This document shows, piece after piece, positions 21,513-34,989 of a DNA stretch of 64,000 bases. Below the pieces are notes generated by a model that searched no databases, was not told where the DNA came from, and saw only the letters and a program-made list of their open reading frames with translations. The stretch is from Dugong dugon (lineage: Eukaryota; Chordata; Mammalia; Sirenia; Dugongidae), in assembly GCA_030035585.1 (NCBI GenBank), contig CM057463.1, forward strand, positions 135,192,736-135,256,735, in the 5' to 3' direction. How positions within the stretch are numbered: position 1 is the stretch's first letter; every line of letters begins with the position of its first letter. The position numbers and the translations under genes are program-made.

Positions 21513-22611
21513 TTGTTTTGTTTTCTAGCTTTCCAGCTAGGCTGCATGGTACATCACTCAAGCACTTTCCCGACTGTCTATTTTTTAAAACACCTGGAAT
21601 AACTCCAGTCATTGGATGCTCCTTTTTTTCCAGAGTATGCATTTTCTCTGTTTACTCTGAGTTTACTAAATGATGCTGGAGCAAATCTTGAGTATAAAAA
21701 ACAACCTTAGAGACAGTTGCCACCGTAAAATTTAAGGTGTTCAACCTCATGTTTGCCCTCAGTTTTGCAAGAAAAACTTTTGTTTCCTTCACCAGCTCTC
21801 TTCCTATTTTCTCAAAACAGTTGTTTCAAAAGTTTTTCAATCATTTTAAACTCCTGACCCTACAAACTCTCTTCTAACCCTCAGCAGATAATCTTACTTT
21901 GTGCATACTGTGAAAATAGGTGCCAATTTCATGCCATTAGACCTACAAATTTACTTGTATTTTGTCACAGATATATCTGCTTTCTATTGCCAATCTTTCA
22001 CTCTTGTCCTGGATGCCACCATTTTCCTAGCAATATAGGGAATTGTATTTTTAATTACACCTTTTTCTTTTTTTGTGTTAAATTGCCACCTCTTACCATA
22101 TAAGCATAAGCATAAACTTAAAGTGCTATCCATCACAACTAAATACAATGCATGTTTTGGGATTAAATTCTAGATTAGAAGGAAAAAAAAGTCATAAAAG
22201 GCACTCATTGGGCATTGGTGAAATTTGAATATAGACTATATATATATCAATTAATAACATATTATTAATGACATTTTCTGAATTCGATAATTGTATAGTT
22301 ACTATATAGTAAGAGAATAACCTTTTTTCTTAGACAAAATATGATGAAGTATTGAGTAAAGAGACAAAATGTCTTTAAGTAACATTCAAGTAAAAATAAT
22401 GCAAGTAGAATTACTTTTTCTTCCATTTGATTCCCATTTGTGAAACAAAACCTATTTAATTTTTCTGCTTTAGTTACATACTTTCTGCCTAAGTTTTGAC
22501 AGGTTACCTGAAATAATGGGGTATATATTCATGTTAAATTCATTCGCATTTTCAATGCATCAGTTTAATGCGTATAAGTCTTTTAAATGACATTTTAAAA
22601 TAAATTATTTT
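21513..22611. other. AT-rich unassigned sequence
   Basis: No gene, no family recognised. Short frames only. Confidence 0.4.
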
Positions 22612-23805
22612 GTTTGCTGTTGTTGAGAATATACACAGCAAAAATACCAGTTCAAATTTCTGCATGTACAGTTCAGTGACATTGATTACATTTTTCAAGT
22701 TGTGCAACCATTCTCACCCTCCTTTTCTGAGTTGTTCCTCCACCATTAACATAAACTTACTGCCCCGTAAGGTTCCTATCTAATCTCTCTGGTTGCTTTT
22801 GTCAATTTCATCTCATACAGATGGGTATTAAAAGAGTCCAATGCTCAAGACAGATATTTTTTACTATTTAAGATAAACTATTATTTAGTTTTAAGAAGAC
22901 TTCAGGGGACATTTTTGGTTTAAGGTTTAAAGATTATTTTAGGGCAATAGTTTCAGGGATTCATCCAGCCTCAATGGCTGCAGAAAATCTGGATTCCAAA
23001 TTTAAAATTTATTTCTGCCTTTTCCCGCTTTGATCAGGATTCTTCTATAGAATATTTGATCAAATGTTCAGTAATGTAGCCGGGCACCAGCTAGTTCTTT
23101 TGGTCTCATGGCAAAGGAGGCACACATTCCATTTTCTTCTCCTATACCTGGCCCTCCTTCTTCCTCTGTTTCTCCAGGAGAATAGAGACCAATTGTTGTG
23201 ACTCAGATGGTTGCTTGCAAGCTTTTAAGAACCTGGTACTATGCAATGAACTAGGGGTAGAACAGATGCATTAAACACATTACTATGCTAATTAACTGGG
23301 ATGTCCCTTGAAATCATTACCCTAAACATCCAAACCAAGTACCTAAATCTCATAAGGTGTTTGGTAGTACATAAGCAGCCTCAGCAGCTACTCTTTTGTT
23401 CTTTGTTTGTCATTGTTGTAAATATACCTATCACACAACTTTTGCCAATTCAACTTTTTACAAGTGTACAACTTATTGAAAGCAATTACATTAATTAACT
23501 AAAAGACTCTACCCATAATCAATGCAATTTTTCCATCACTGTAAACTAAAACTCAGTACCCCATAAGCAATAGCCTCTCACCTTTCCTTACTTCCTCCTG
23601 CTCCTGGTAACCACTAATAAACTTTGGTCTCTATACATTTGTCTGTCCTTGTCTTTTTATAGAAGTGAGATCGAATAATATTTTTCCTTTTGTGATTGAC
23701 TTATTTCAGTCAGCATGTCTTCAAGCTCCATCCATATTGCAACATATATCAAAGTTTCATTTCTCTTACTAGTTGAGTAGTATGCCATTGAATGTATGCA
23801 CTACC
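22612..23805 (-). mobile_element. LINE-1 3' end, older subfamily
   Basis: The minus-strand 3'UTR starts near TTTGCTGTTGTTGAGAATAT and shares its blocks with 36105-37190 (CAGTGACATTGATTACAT, GAGTTGTTCCTCC, GCCGGGCACCA, AACTGGGATGTCCC). A short piece of ORF2 C-terminal sequence follows before truncation near 23805. This 3'UTR differs from that of the L1s at 49663 and 61676. Confidence 0.8.
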
Positions 23806-24222
23806 TTAAATATCATATTTTATCAGCAGGAAGGCAAGAATATTTAACCAGAAAAATAACATTATTAAATTATGTAAGTAATGGTCTTAGATAGAAGTTA
23901 TTGGACAATATCAGCTTAGTTAAGATCAATGTTTTATATTAGTAGTAATTAAAGTAGAAATGTATGCATAATAATAGTTTCAGATATCCAAGAAATTTTA
24001 TATCTTCTTTCTAATTTTTTTTACTTTTACAGGTGAATAATTCATATTTGTAGAAGCAATCATCAAAAATTTTTCTCACCTTTTAAATTATGATCTTTTT
24101 ACTAGAACTGAAGTATATAATATGTGTATGGTATATGGTTGATGCTGTATGAGAAATTAAGTGATTTAGACTCTGATTTTTATGAAGTAGTAAATGAAGA
24201 TGGATGCTTAACCTTTAGCCTC
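23806..24222. other. AT-rich unassigned sequence
   Basis: Nothing recognised. Ends at the target duplication of the next L1. Confidence 0.4.
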
Positions 24223-24238
24223 AATAGCTCTTATTATA

Positions 24239-25631
24239 GAGGAGAGGCCAAGATGGCAGAATAGTCAGACAGCTTGCTATATCCCTCTTACAACAAAGAC
24301 CTGGAAAAACAAGTGATTTGATTGTATATGAATATCTAGGAGCCCTGAAAGAGGCAAAGTTGAAGAATCAGACTGAGTGGCGAGGGGAGGGGGAGACGGT
24401 TTGGAAGAAGCGAGAAGTGCCATACCAGGCCCGGCTGGAGCTGCAGCTCTTCAGCCCCCATCAGGTCAGTCCAGTCGGAGGTGCACAGGGAAGCAGGCAT
24501 ACAGCTCTGAGCGTTTGCTCGGGAGGCAGTTTCCACATTGAGAGAGATCCTGCAACAGAGATTCTGCTTGGACACTCCGAACCAGTGAAAAGCAGCTCCC
24601 AAGTGGCTAAAGATAAGTACATGCATATGGCCTTTCATGGGGATTTAAAAAAAAAAAAAAAGCCCATTTGGGAAAAACCTCTCTCCCTTTTACCTCCTCT
24701 CTCCCTGCTCTGTATGGTCCAGCGCTCTGAAGTCTCTGAGTCCCCTGGGCCAGAAGTAGATCCCAAAAGGCTCCCTGACCCATTCTCCTGGCCTTAGAGA
24801 GGGAACAAATAAACTACTGGCTCCCCTATGCCAGGAACTCAGGGTCTGCACAGCTCCTTTGCTAGGTACAGGCACAAGGGGTCTGCAGACTTTAAGTGAC
24901 TATCACCCCATATAAACTTCTGTGGACCCATCTCAATAATGTAAGCCCTCACTACCACAGTACAACAGGGTAAACACCTGAAGTCTAGCTTCGACTGTTT
25001 CAGCTGTGAGGTGGCAGATTTGTGACCCTTGACACAGACCTGCCCTTTAACCAGGCACCAGGGGTTTGAGGACCTATGCCACTTAGTCACCTGCTACAGG
25101 GGTCCAAGATATGTGGTGCCTTCGAGTCCTTACAGCCAACAGAGTAGGGTGATCATAGTCCGGCTGCAAGACTCACCTACCTACTTGCTCTAGGAAATAG
25201 GGACACACTATCCTTTCATACACTCGGGGGCAGCCGTCAACACCCTGCCTTGCTCAGTGCGTGACCCCTGACTGCATCCAGACACCAGTGCCTACACCAA
25301 TCACCCATGCATCTCTAAGACTGCAGGTGAGAGCCTGCACAACACACTTGGTGACCGACTGCCTGGACACTTGAGCTGAACCCATACAGGAAAATTTAAA
25401 GGACTCCTGTGTGCACATACTTAGCTACAGAACTAACTACCTGGTGACAGGACGTTAAAACTTCAAAGGCACCAATAATCAAACTAGTGCACATGAGTAC
25501 CTATTTGAGCATATCAAAAGAAAACAAAACAAAAAGTGAAGTCTCACTAAACAAACATAAAATAAAATTATAATAACTTCTTGATGGCTTGGAGACAACA
25601 GTCAATATAAAATTGCACAAAGAGGCACTCC
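24239..25631 (+). promoter_or_regulatory. L1 5'UTR with YY1-like site at its start
   Basis: CCAAGATGGC at 24248-24257 lies near the first bases of the element, as in human L1, where a YY1 site positions transcription initiation. The rest is moderately GC-rich and holds only spurious frames (24318-24797). No tandem units of the kind seen at 57251-57782 are visible. Confidence 0.7.
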
Positions 25632-26623
25632 ATGATGGCTTCAGCAAGCTTCCAAAATAAAGAATCAATAAATTCTCTGGAGGAAGAGAATTTCTTGGAA
25701 TTACCAGAGGCAGAATACAAAAGATTAATATACAGAACTCTTCTAGAAATTAGAAAAAAAATTTTACAAAATACAGAAACATCCAAGGAACACACAGACA
25801 AAGTAGTAGCGGAACTTAAAAATGTTATTCAAGAACATAATGACAAATTTAATAGGCTGCAAGAATCCATAGAGAGACAGCAATCAGAAATCCAGAAGAT
25901 TAACAACAAAATCTCAGAATTAGACAACTCAATAGAGAGTCATAGGAGCAGAATTGAGGAAGTAGAAGTTAGAATTAGTGACACTGAAGATAAAGTACTT
26001 GATGCCAACTTATTTGAGGAAAAATCAGATAAAAGAATTAAAAAGAATGAAGAAACTCTAAGAGTTATGTGGGACAGTAGCAAAAGAAATAACCTACGAG
26101 TGACTGGAGTCCCAGAACGGGGGAGATAACAGAAAATAAAGAGAAAATTGTTGAAGATTTGTTGACAGAAAATTTACCTGATGTCGTGAAAGATGAGAAG
26201 ATATCTATCCAAGATGCTCATTGAACCCCACATAAGGTAGATCCCAAAAGAAAGTCACCAAGACATAATATAATCAAACTCACCAAAACCAAAGATAAAG
26301 AATGAATTTTAAGAGTGGGTAGGGATAAAAGAAAAGTCATCTACAAAGGAGAGTCAATAAGAATAAGCTCTGACTACTCAGCAGAAACCACGCAGGCAAG
26401 AAGGCAATGGGATGACAAATATAAAGCCTTGAAGGAAAAAAAAAATTGTTAGCCAAGAATTATATACCCAGAAAAACTGTCTCTCAAATATGATGGCTAA
26501 ATTAGAGCATTTCCAGATACACAAAAGTTCAGGGAATTTGCAAAACCCAAAACAAAATTATAAGAAATACTAAAGGGAGTCCTACAGTTAGATAATCAAT
26601 ACCAGAGAACAACACAAGACTAA
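25632..26623 (+). pseudogene. L1 ORF1 (broken)
   Basis: Starts MMASASFQNKESINSLEEE (first or second ATG, 25632 or 25635). The first 165 codons are open and include the coiled coil (QESIERQQSEIQKINNKISE, LDNSIESHRSRIEEVEVRI) and the start of the RNA-recognition domain (VMWDSSKRNNLRVTGVPER). A frameshift follows near 26127. Later blocks (SPRHNIIKLTKTKDKE, then a stop; SIRISSDYSAETTQARRQWD; YPEKLSLKYDG) are still legible across frames. The natural end is near 26621. In intact elements the product is the trimeric RNA-binding ORF1 protein. Confidence 0.88.
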
Positions 26624-27037
26624 AACACAGGACAGAGCAACCAGATATTGACTCAGACAGGAAAATCAAACATACATCAAAGTTAAAACATTGAAAATAG
26701 GGAAACAGAGATATCAATATGTAAAAAATTAAAACAAATAAGATGGACTTAAAAAATGCAGACATCGATTTTTCATATGGAAGAGAAGTCAAGATGATAT
26801 CAAGTAGTAAAAGACTGGTATAAACTTAGAAAGATAAGGGTAATATTAACGTAACCACAAAGGAATCTAACAATCCTACAAATCAAAATTAAAAAGTAGA
26901 AAAATATAAAGACCCAGCAAACACAAAATCTACAACAATGAAAAAGATGAAAAAAAATACATAAAGGAAAACGAATCATCACAGAAAATTAAGGGGAACA
27001 AAGAAACTGTGAACAACACACAAAAAGAGATATCAAG

Positions 27038-30000
27038 ATGACAGCACTAAACTCATACCTATCAACAATTACACTGAATGTAAATGGACTTAACGCACCA
27101 ATAAAGAGACGGAGAGTGGCAGATTGGATAAAAAAGCATGATCCATCTATATGCTGCCTACAAGAGACGCACCTTACACTTAAAGACACAAACAGGCTAA
27201 AACTCAAAGGATGGAAAAAGTATAGCAAGCAAGCAACACTCAAAGAAGAGCAGGAGTGGCAATATTAATCTCTGACAAAATAGACTTTAAAGTAAAATCC
27301 ACCACAAAGGATAAGGAAGGGCACTAAATAATGATTAAAGTGTCAGTACACCCAACGACAGTGCTCCAAAATACATAAAACAAACTCTAACAGCTCTGAA
27401 GAGAGAGATAGACAGCTTCACATTAGTAGTAGGAGACTTCAACAAGCCACTTTTGTTGAAGAACAAAAAATCCAGAAAGAAGCTCAACAAAGACACAGAA
27501 GAGCTAAATGCTACAATCTACCAACTTGATCTCATAGCCATATACTGAACATTGCACCCAACAGCAGCCAAGTATACTTTCTTTTCCAAAGCACATGGAA
27601 CATTTTCCAGAATAGACCACATATTAGGCCATAAAGCAAGCCTTAACAAAATTCAAAACATTGAAATATTATAAAACATCTTTTCTGAACATAAAGCCAT
27701 AAAAGTGGCAATGAACAACACAAAAAACAAGGAAAAAGTCAAACACATGGAAACTGAACAACACTTTGCTCAAAAAATACTGAGTTATAGAAGAAATTAA
27801 GGATGGAATAAAGAAATTCATAGAATCAAATGAGAATGAAAACACATCCTACCAGAACCTTTAGGACTCAGCAAAAGCAGTGCCCAGAGGTCAGCTTACA
27901 GCAATAAATGCACACATCCAAAAAGAAGACAGGGTCATAATCAATGCATTAAACCTACAACTGGAACAAGTAGAAAGAGAGCACCAAAAGAAGCCCACAG
28001 GCACCAGAAGGAGGGAAATAATAAGAATTAGAGGAGAATTAAATGAAATAGAGAATAGAAAAACAATTGAGAGTTAACAAATCCAGAAGCTGTTTCTTTG
28101 AGAAGATCAACAAAATTGATAAACCACTGGCCAAATTGAGAAAAGAAAAACAGGAGAGGAAGCAAATAACCCATATAAGAAATGAGATGGATGATATCAC
28201 AACAGATCCAACTGAAATTAAAAGAATCATAACAGATTACTATGAAAAACTGTACTCTGACAAATTTGAAAACCTAGAGGAAATGGACAAATTTCTAGAA
28301 ACTCACTATCTACCTAAATTAACACAAACAGAGGTAGAACAACTAAATAAACCCATAAAAAAGAAGAGACTAAAAAGGTTATTAAAAAACTGCCAACAAA
28401 AAAAAAAAAAAGCCCTGGCCCAGATGGCTTCACTGGAGAATTCTACCAAACTTTCAGAGAAGAGATAGCACCACTTCTACTAAAGGTATTTCAGAGCATA
28501 GAAAAGGATGGAATACTCCCACACTCATTCTATGAAGACAGCATAACACTGATACCAAAACCAGGTAAAGACTCCACAAAAAAAGAAAAGTACAGACCGA
28601 TATCCCTCATGAACATTGATGCAAAAATCCTCAACAAAGTTTTATCCAATAGAATTCAGCAACGTGTCAAAAAAATAATCCACCATGACCAAGTGGGATT
28701 TGTACTAGGTATTCAGGGATGGTTCATCATAGGAAAAACAATGTAATCCATCACATAAATAAAACAAAAAACAAGAACCACATGATCTTATCAATCCGTG
28801 CAGAAAAGGCATTTGACAAAGTCCAACACCCATTCATGATAAAAACTCTCAAAAAAATAGGAATAGAAGGAAAATTCCTCAATATAATTGACATTTATAC
28901 AAAACCAACAGCCAACATCATCCTAAATGGAGAGACTTTGAAAGCATTCCCCTTGAGAACAGGAACCAGACAAGGATGCCCTCCATCACCACTATTATTC
29001 AACATTGTGCTGGAGGTTCTATCCAGAGCAATTAGGCTAGAAAAAGAAATAAATGCATCCAAACCGGTAGGGAATAAGTAAAAGTATCTCTATTTGCAGA
29101 TAATATGATCTTATACACAGAAACCCCAAAGAATCCACAAGAAAACTGCTGGAACTAATAGAAGACTTCAGTAAAGTTTCAGGATACAAGATAAACATAC
29201 AAAAATCAGTTGGATTCCTTTACACCAATAAAGAGAACCTTGAAAAAGAAATCACCAAATCAATACCATTTACAATAGCCCACAAGAAGATAAAATACTT
29301 AGGAATAAATTTAACTAGAGACGTAAAACATCTATGCAGAGAAAACTACAAGACACTACTGCAAGAAACTAAAAGCGACCTGCGTAAGTGGAAAAATATA
29401 CCTTGCTCATGGATCGGTAGACTCAACATAGTAAAAATGTCAATTCTGCCCAAAGCAATCTACAGATAAATGCAATCCTGATCCAAATTCCATTGGCATT
29501 TTTTAATGAGATGGAGAAACAAATCACCAACTTCATATAGAAAGGGGAGAGGCCACAAATAAAGCATTACTCAAGAAGAAGAGCAAAGTGGGAGGCCTTA
29601 CACTACCTGATTTTAGGACCTATTATCCTGCCACGGTAGTCAAGACAGCCTGGTACTGATACAACAACAGATACATAGACCAATGGAACAGAGTTCAAAA
29701 TCCAGATATAAGCTCATCCACTTATGAGCAGCTAATATTTGACAAAGGCCCAAAGTCCATTAATTGGGGAAAAGACAGTCTCTTTAACAAATGGTGCTGG
29801 CAATAACTGGATATCTATATGCAAAAAACTGAAACAAGACCCATACCTCACACTATGTACAAAAATTAACTCAAAATGGATCAAAGACTTAAATATAAAA
29901 TATAAAATGATAAAGATCATGGAAGAAAAAATAGGGACAATGCTAGGAGCCCTAATACATGGCATAAACACAACACAAACCATAAGTAACAATGCACAAG

Positions 30001-30816
30001 CACCAGAAGAGAGACTAGATAAATGGGAGCATCTAAAAAATCAAACACTTATTCTCATCAGAAGACTTCACCAAAAGAGTCAAAAGACAATCTACAGACT
30101 GGGAAAAAATATTTGGCTACAACAAATCCAATCAGCGTCTAATCTCTAAAATCTATAAGACACTGCAAAACCTCAACAACAAAAAGACAAAAAACACAAT
30201 TACAAAATGAGCAAAGGATATGAACAAGCACTTCACCAAAGAAGATATTCAGGCGGCTAACAGACACGTGAAGAAATGCTCACGATCATTAGCCATTAGA
30301 GAAATGCAGATCAAAACTGCAATGAGATATCATCTCACCCCAACAAGGCTAGCATTAATCCAAAAAACAAAAATTAATAAATACAGGAGAGGTTGTGGAG
30401 AGATTGGAACATTTATACACTGTTGGTGGGAATGTAAAATGGTACAACCACTTTGGAAATTGATTTGGCACGTCCTTAAAAAGCTAGAAATAGAAGTACC
30501 ATACGATCTAGCTATCCAGCTCCTTGGAATATATCCTAGAGAAACAAGAGCCATCACACAAATAGATACATGCATATCCATGTTCATTGCAGCACTGTTC
30601 ACAACAGCAAAAAGCTGGAAGAAACCTAGGTGCCCATCAATGGACGAGTGGATAAACAAATTATCATATATCTACACTGTGGAATATTATGCAATAATAA
30701 AGAACAATGATGAAGCTGTGAAACATTGTATAACATGGTGGAAGCTGGAACTTATTATACTGAGTGAATTTAGTCAGGCACAGAAGGACAAACACTGTAT
30801 AAGATCACTATTATAA
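27038..30816 (+). pseudogene. L1 ORF2 endonuclease-reverse transcriptase (broken)
   Basis: Starts MTALNSYLSTITLNVNGLNA. The endonuclease shows CCLQETHL (catalytic Glu), then frameshifts near 27250. RT blocks follow: [32 protein letters not shown]. The catalytic FADD is changed to FADN (Asn codon at 29102-29104). The C-terminal part is open from 30220 to 30816 ([35 protein letters not shown], ending [10 protein letters not shown]). It therefore keeps the cysteine motif and the true C terminus, without the two TGA codons found in the younger L1s. Length fits the usual L1 ORF2 of about 1,270 codons. Confidence 0.92.
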
Positions 30817-31823
30817 GAACTCAAGAAAAGGTTTAAACACAGAAGAAAACATACTTTGATGGTTACGGGGGTTGGGAAGGAGGGTGAGGGTTATTCACTA
30901 ACTAGATAGGAGATAACAATTGTCTTAGGTGAGGGGAAGGACAGCACATACTACAGGGGAAGTCAGCAAAACTGGACTAAACCAAAGCTAAGAAGTTTTC
31001 TGAATATAATCAAATACTTTGAGAGACAGAGTAGCAGGGATAGGGGGTCTGGGGACCATGGTTTCAGGGGACATTTAGGTCAATTGGTGTAACAAAACTT
31101 ATTAAGAAAATGTTCTGCATCCTACTTTGATGAGTGGCGTCTGGGGTCTTAAAAGCTTGCAAGCGGCCATCTAAGATGCATTAATTGGTCCCAACCACCT
31201 GGAGGAAGGAGAATGAAGAACACTAAAAACACAAGGAAAGTATTAGCCCAAGAGACAGGAAGGGCCACATAAACCAGAGACTTCATCAGCCTGAGACCAG
31301 AAGAACTAGATGGTGCCTGGCTACCACCAATAGCCACCCTGACAGGGAGCACAACAGAGAGTCCCAGATGGAGCATCAGAAAGATGGGCCTCAGAACTCA
31401 AATTCTAGTAAATAGACCAGACTTAATGGTCTGACTGAGACTGGAGGTACCCTGGAAAGCATGACCCCTGGACTCTATCAGCCCAGAATTAAAACAATTT
31501 CTGAGGCCAACTCTTCACACAGGGATTGGACTGGACTGTGGGACATAAAGTGATACTTGTGAAGAGTGTGCCACTTATCTCAAGCAGATACAAGAGACCA
31601 AAGGGGCAGCTTCTGTCTGGAGGTGAGATGGGAAGGCAGAGAGGTTTAGGAGCTGGTTGAATGTTCATGTGGAATCCGGGGCAGAAAGGAGGAGTGTGGT
31701 TTCGCAGAATGGGGTGAGCAATTAGGGTCACATAACAATGTATGTTTAAAATTTTGTATGGGAGACTAACTAGAAATGTAAACTTCATTTAAATTACAAC
31801 AACAATTAAAAAAAAGAGGAAAA
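30817..31823 (+). other. L1 3'UTR and A-rich tail
   Basis: Follows the ORF2 stop directly. Contains GGGGTTGGGAAGGAGGG (purine-rich, G-runs), AAAAGCTTGCAAGCGGCC and ends ACAACAACAATTAAAAAAAAG. It is related to, but distinct from, the 3'UTR of the young L1s. Confidence 0.8.
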
Positions 31824-31839
31824 AATAGCTCTTACTATA

Positions 31840-32355
31840 CTATCTTTGGTCTATGTTGTAGCTCTGTGAGATACTTACGTTCTCTGTTTATATTTTAAAT
31901 GGCTTGTATAAATGAGTATTGAGCAAAAGTACTGGCTTTTTAGTAGTTTTGGAAGATAAAGTTAATTTAATGTTCTGTTTATACGTCTGAAATATCATTA
32001 GACCTAAAATTAAAAAAAAAATTGTGTTTCCTCCAGTCTAATTCAAGATTTTTAAATGAAATAATGTAGATGAATAATCATAGTAAAACATAAAAACATC
32101 CGTGAATTTGAAGAATACTGGCATTATACCATACAGAAAATATTATTCTAGGCCTCTACTATGCTATATGATTATAGTAAAGCTTGTTTCTATTGCTCTA
32201 GACAGCTAAAACTAATGAAATGCTCAATTAAAGTTGTAAGTCAAATCAATAAATGGACCAAAGGAACACTTTCTATTATGTTGCTCAGATAATTATTTAA
32301 TTTGCATATAAACAGTTATCGTTAGTTAATTCAGTGTCAATTGATTGAAGGTAAA
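31840..32355. other. AT-rich unassigned sequence
   Basis: Nothing recognised. Confidence 0.4.
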
Positions 32356-32461
32356 TGTCTTAGTCATCTAGTACTGCTCCAACAGAAATACCACAAGTAG
32401 ATGGCTGTAACAAAGAGAAATTTATTTTTTTATAGTCTAGTAGGCTACAAGTCCAAATTCA
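32356..32461 (-). mobile_element. LTR fragment, MaLR type
   Basis: Starts TGTCTTAGTCATCTAGTACT and keeps CACAAGTAGATGGCTG and AGTAGGCTACAAGTCC. It is cut off at about 32461 by a GT-rich stretch. Confidence 0.7.
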
Positions 32462-32545
32462 GTTTTTATGAGCTTGTGTGAGTGAGTGTGTGTACAAGCT
32501 TCTGTGTATGAGTGAGAATGTGTGAGTCTGTGTTGTATGAGTGAC
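32462..32545. repeat. GT-rich minisatellite-like stretch
   Basis: Imperfect repeats of TGTGTGAGTGAG-like units. It sits where the LTR stops, so it may be an expanded or rearranged part of that LTR. Confidence 0.6.
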
Positions 32546-33350
32546 CTTGAACTAGTTAGCTAGCCTTTTCGGTGGAGTGAATTATTATATGAGAATTGAT
32601 CATTTTATAGAAGATAATATGATAACATTATTGAAATTAATTATTAAGTCATTACAAGGAGAAGAATTTTGTCTTCTGTCTGAGTTTTGAGACATAAAAA
32701 GAAGTCAGAATTTACTAAAACTTAAGGTTTCAGCAGAGGTGCTTAAAGTACACTGTTTTTATTTAATTTTGTTTGTTTTCTTTGATTCACTACAGACTGT
32801 TTTCTAACTGTTGAGAATATAAAGAGGGAGCTTTCCCTAAATATCTTTCAGCTATTCTCCCTCACCTATAGCCTCACCATCTGATAAAGAAAAAAATATA
32901 TCATTTTTTAGTCTACAGAAACTTTGGACTGTTGATCAATTGTTGGTCATGGTTGTAAGGAGGGAAAACAGTATTACCACCAGAGAATAATACCTCAGCT
33001 CTGTCTGCAGGCTGTGAATGAATAATGTGGATATGAAATGCTTTTGTAAAAGGCATTACAAAAGTATAATTTTTAGAGAAACCAAACTTTCTGAAAATAT
33101 GAACGTTTTTAGACTCATATGAGAATATCTATTTTCACATATATTTTGGAATCCTTGAGGCAGCCTTTTTTTTAATCAACTTTCATCTAGCCTGGATAGA
33201 CAATTCTACTCAGAAAATACTTTAACTTCTCAGATAGGATCCAGGAAGATAGATAATCCTGGGATAAATGTCTTAATACCAAGAAGGTTGAGAGAAGATA
33301 TGTTAACAAAAGACAACCCTTTGTGAAATTATAAAAAAATACAGTTACAG
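32546..33350. other. AT-rich unassigned sequence
   Basis: No gene or repeat recognised up to the L1 3'UTR. Confidence 0.4.
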
Positions 33351-34350
33351 TTCTTTGGAAGCCCCATAGACACATCCAAACTCCCTGAGGGACTGAACTG
33401 CTGGGCGGAGGGCTGTGGGGACCATGGTCTCTGGGAACATCTAGCTCAATTGGCATAACACAGTTTATAAAGACAATGTTCTACATTCTACCTTGGTGAG
33501 TAGTGTCTGGGGTCTTAAAAGCTTGTGAGCGGCCATCTAAGATACTCCACTGGTCTCATCCGTTTGGGAGCAAGGGAGAATGAAAAGAACAGGATGCAAG
33601 GAAAAGATTAGTCCAAAGAACTAATGGTCCACAGCTACCAAGGCCTCCACCGGACTGAGTCCAGTACAGCTAGATGGTGCCCAGCTACCACCACTGACTG
33701 CTCTGACCCGGATCACAACAGAGGGTTCTGGACAGAGCTGGAGAAGGATGTAGAACATAATTCTAACTCACAAAAGACCAGATTTACTGGCCTAAAGGAG
33801 TCTGGAGAAACCCTGAGAGTATGGTCCCCAGACACCTTTTAGCTCAGTGATGAAGTTGCCTCCGAGGTTCACCAATCAGCCAGGGAGTGGACAGCCCTGT
33901 AAAACCAAATGGGACTAATGAGGTACAGTAGTCCAGTGACAAAGGCCAGAAGGCAGAAGGGGACAAGGAAGCTGGTGATAGGGCACCCAAGGATGAGTAA
34001 GGATATTGTTGATGTGTTGTGAGATTGTTAACCATTGTCATAGGGCAACATGAGTAGTAACTGTTAAATGAGAAACTATTTTGTTCTGTACGCCTTCATC
34101 TTAGGTGAGAATAGCGGCACAATTGGAAGAGCGTAGTCGATGTCACTGAACTGTCCATGTAGAAGTTTTTGAAATGGTGTATCTTTGGCTATGTGTATTT
34201 TCACCAAAAAAAAAGGTTGAGAAGTTAGAGGGTTGACATGTTGTGGGGCTGTTAACCAGTGTCATAAAACAGTATGTGTACTACTGTTCCATGAGAAACT
34301 ATTAGTTCTGTAAGCCTTCACCTGAAGTACAATAAAAAATAAATAAATAA
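33351..34350 (+). mobile_element. LINE-1 3'UTR fragment, 5'-truncated
   Basis: The plus-strand 3'UTR, same subfamily as 9026-10093 and 11348-11930, runs from CCCCATAGACACATCCAAAC through GGACCATGGTCTCTGGGA to GAAGTACAATAAAAAATAAATAAATAAATAAA. The tail is a TAAA repeat rather than pure A. I cannot see a clear target duplication. Confidence 0.85.
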
Positions 34351-34989
34351 ATAAAGTAAAATAATGTATAACCAAAATATATATATATATATATAGTTCT
34401 ATATTATTACCTACGCATTTCAGACTTTCCATTATAAAAAGACTCTTTCATTTGAAAAGATAGGTAAGTAGGACAATACCAAAACTTCATGCCTTTGAAA
34501 TACTTTCCTTCCCAGTTTTCTTTTCTAGATAATACAGTTGAAAGCAAGAGTGTCCAAATGGTGAATAAATTAAGTGCAAAAATTAAGGAAAACCAGTTCT
34601 TTGGCATAGCAAACAAAACATAATTTACATAATTTTAAATTCATCAGTTGACATTGTTCTATTCACAGTCCACAAAATACCACATCTGCAGATATAGCTT
34701 TATATTGAAAAGGAATCAATTTGCAATAGTATATGACCTTTTAAATCATAGTAAACAAAGATACAAACATGACCTCATATTGGCTGTCTATTGTCATCTA
34801 CATTTTCTTTTTCCTAACGGTAGCAAAAATGCTCTGGATCTCAGCAAAGTACACCACTCAAAAACTGGGTCAACCACCTGCTATAGTTATGGATTAGAAG
34901 GGAAATACTTCCATTTTCTTTTCTTTCTTTCTTTTTTTTCTTTTTTGAAGGCATATAAATTATTATATTCCCTTTTTCTTTCTTTCTTT
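34351..34989. other. AT-rich unassigned sequence with (AT)n at 34378-34396
   Basis: A short AT microsatellite, then unassigned sequence. The 149-codon frame starting at 34648 has no recognisable domain and runs into old L1 sequence, so I do not call it a gene. Confidence 0.4.

Larger units (their letters stand above)
24223..31839 (+). mobile_element. Full-length LINE-1 with 16 bp target duplication (inactive)
   Basis: AATAGCTCTTATTATA at 24223-24238 recurs with one mismatch at 31824-31839. Between them lie a 5'UTR (24239-25631), ORF1 (25632-26623), a spacer of about 415 bp, ORF2 (27038-30816), a 3'UTR and an A-rich tail. Both frames are broken by many stops and frameshifts, so the copy is an old full-length insertion. 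Its ORF order and long inter-ORF gap match the younger L1 at 49663-58146. Confidence 0.92.
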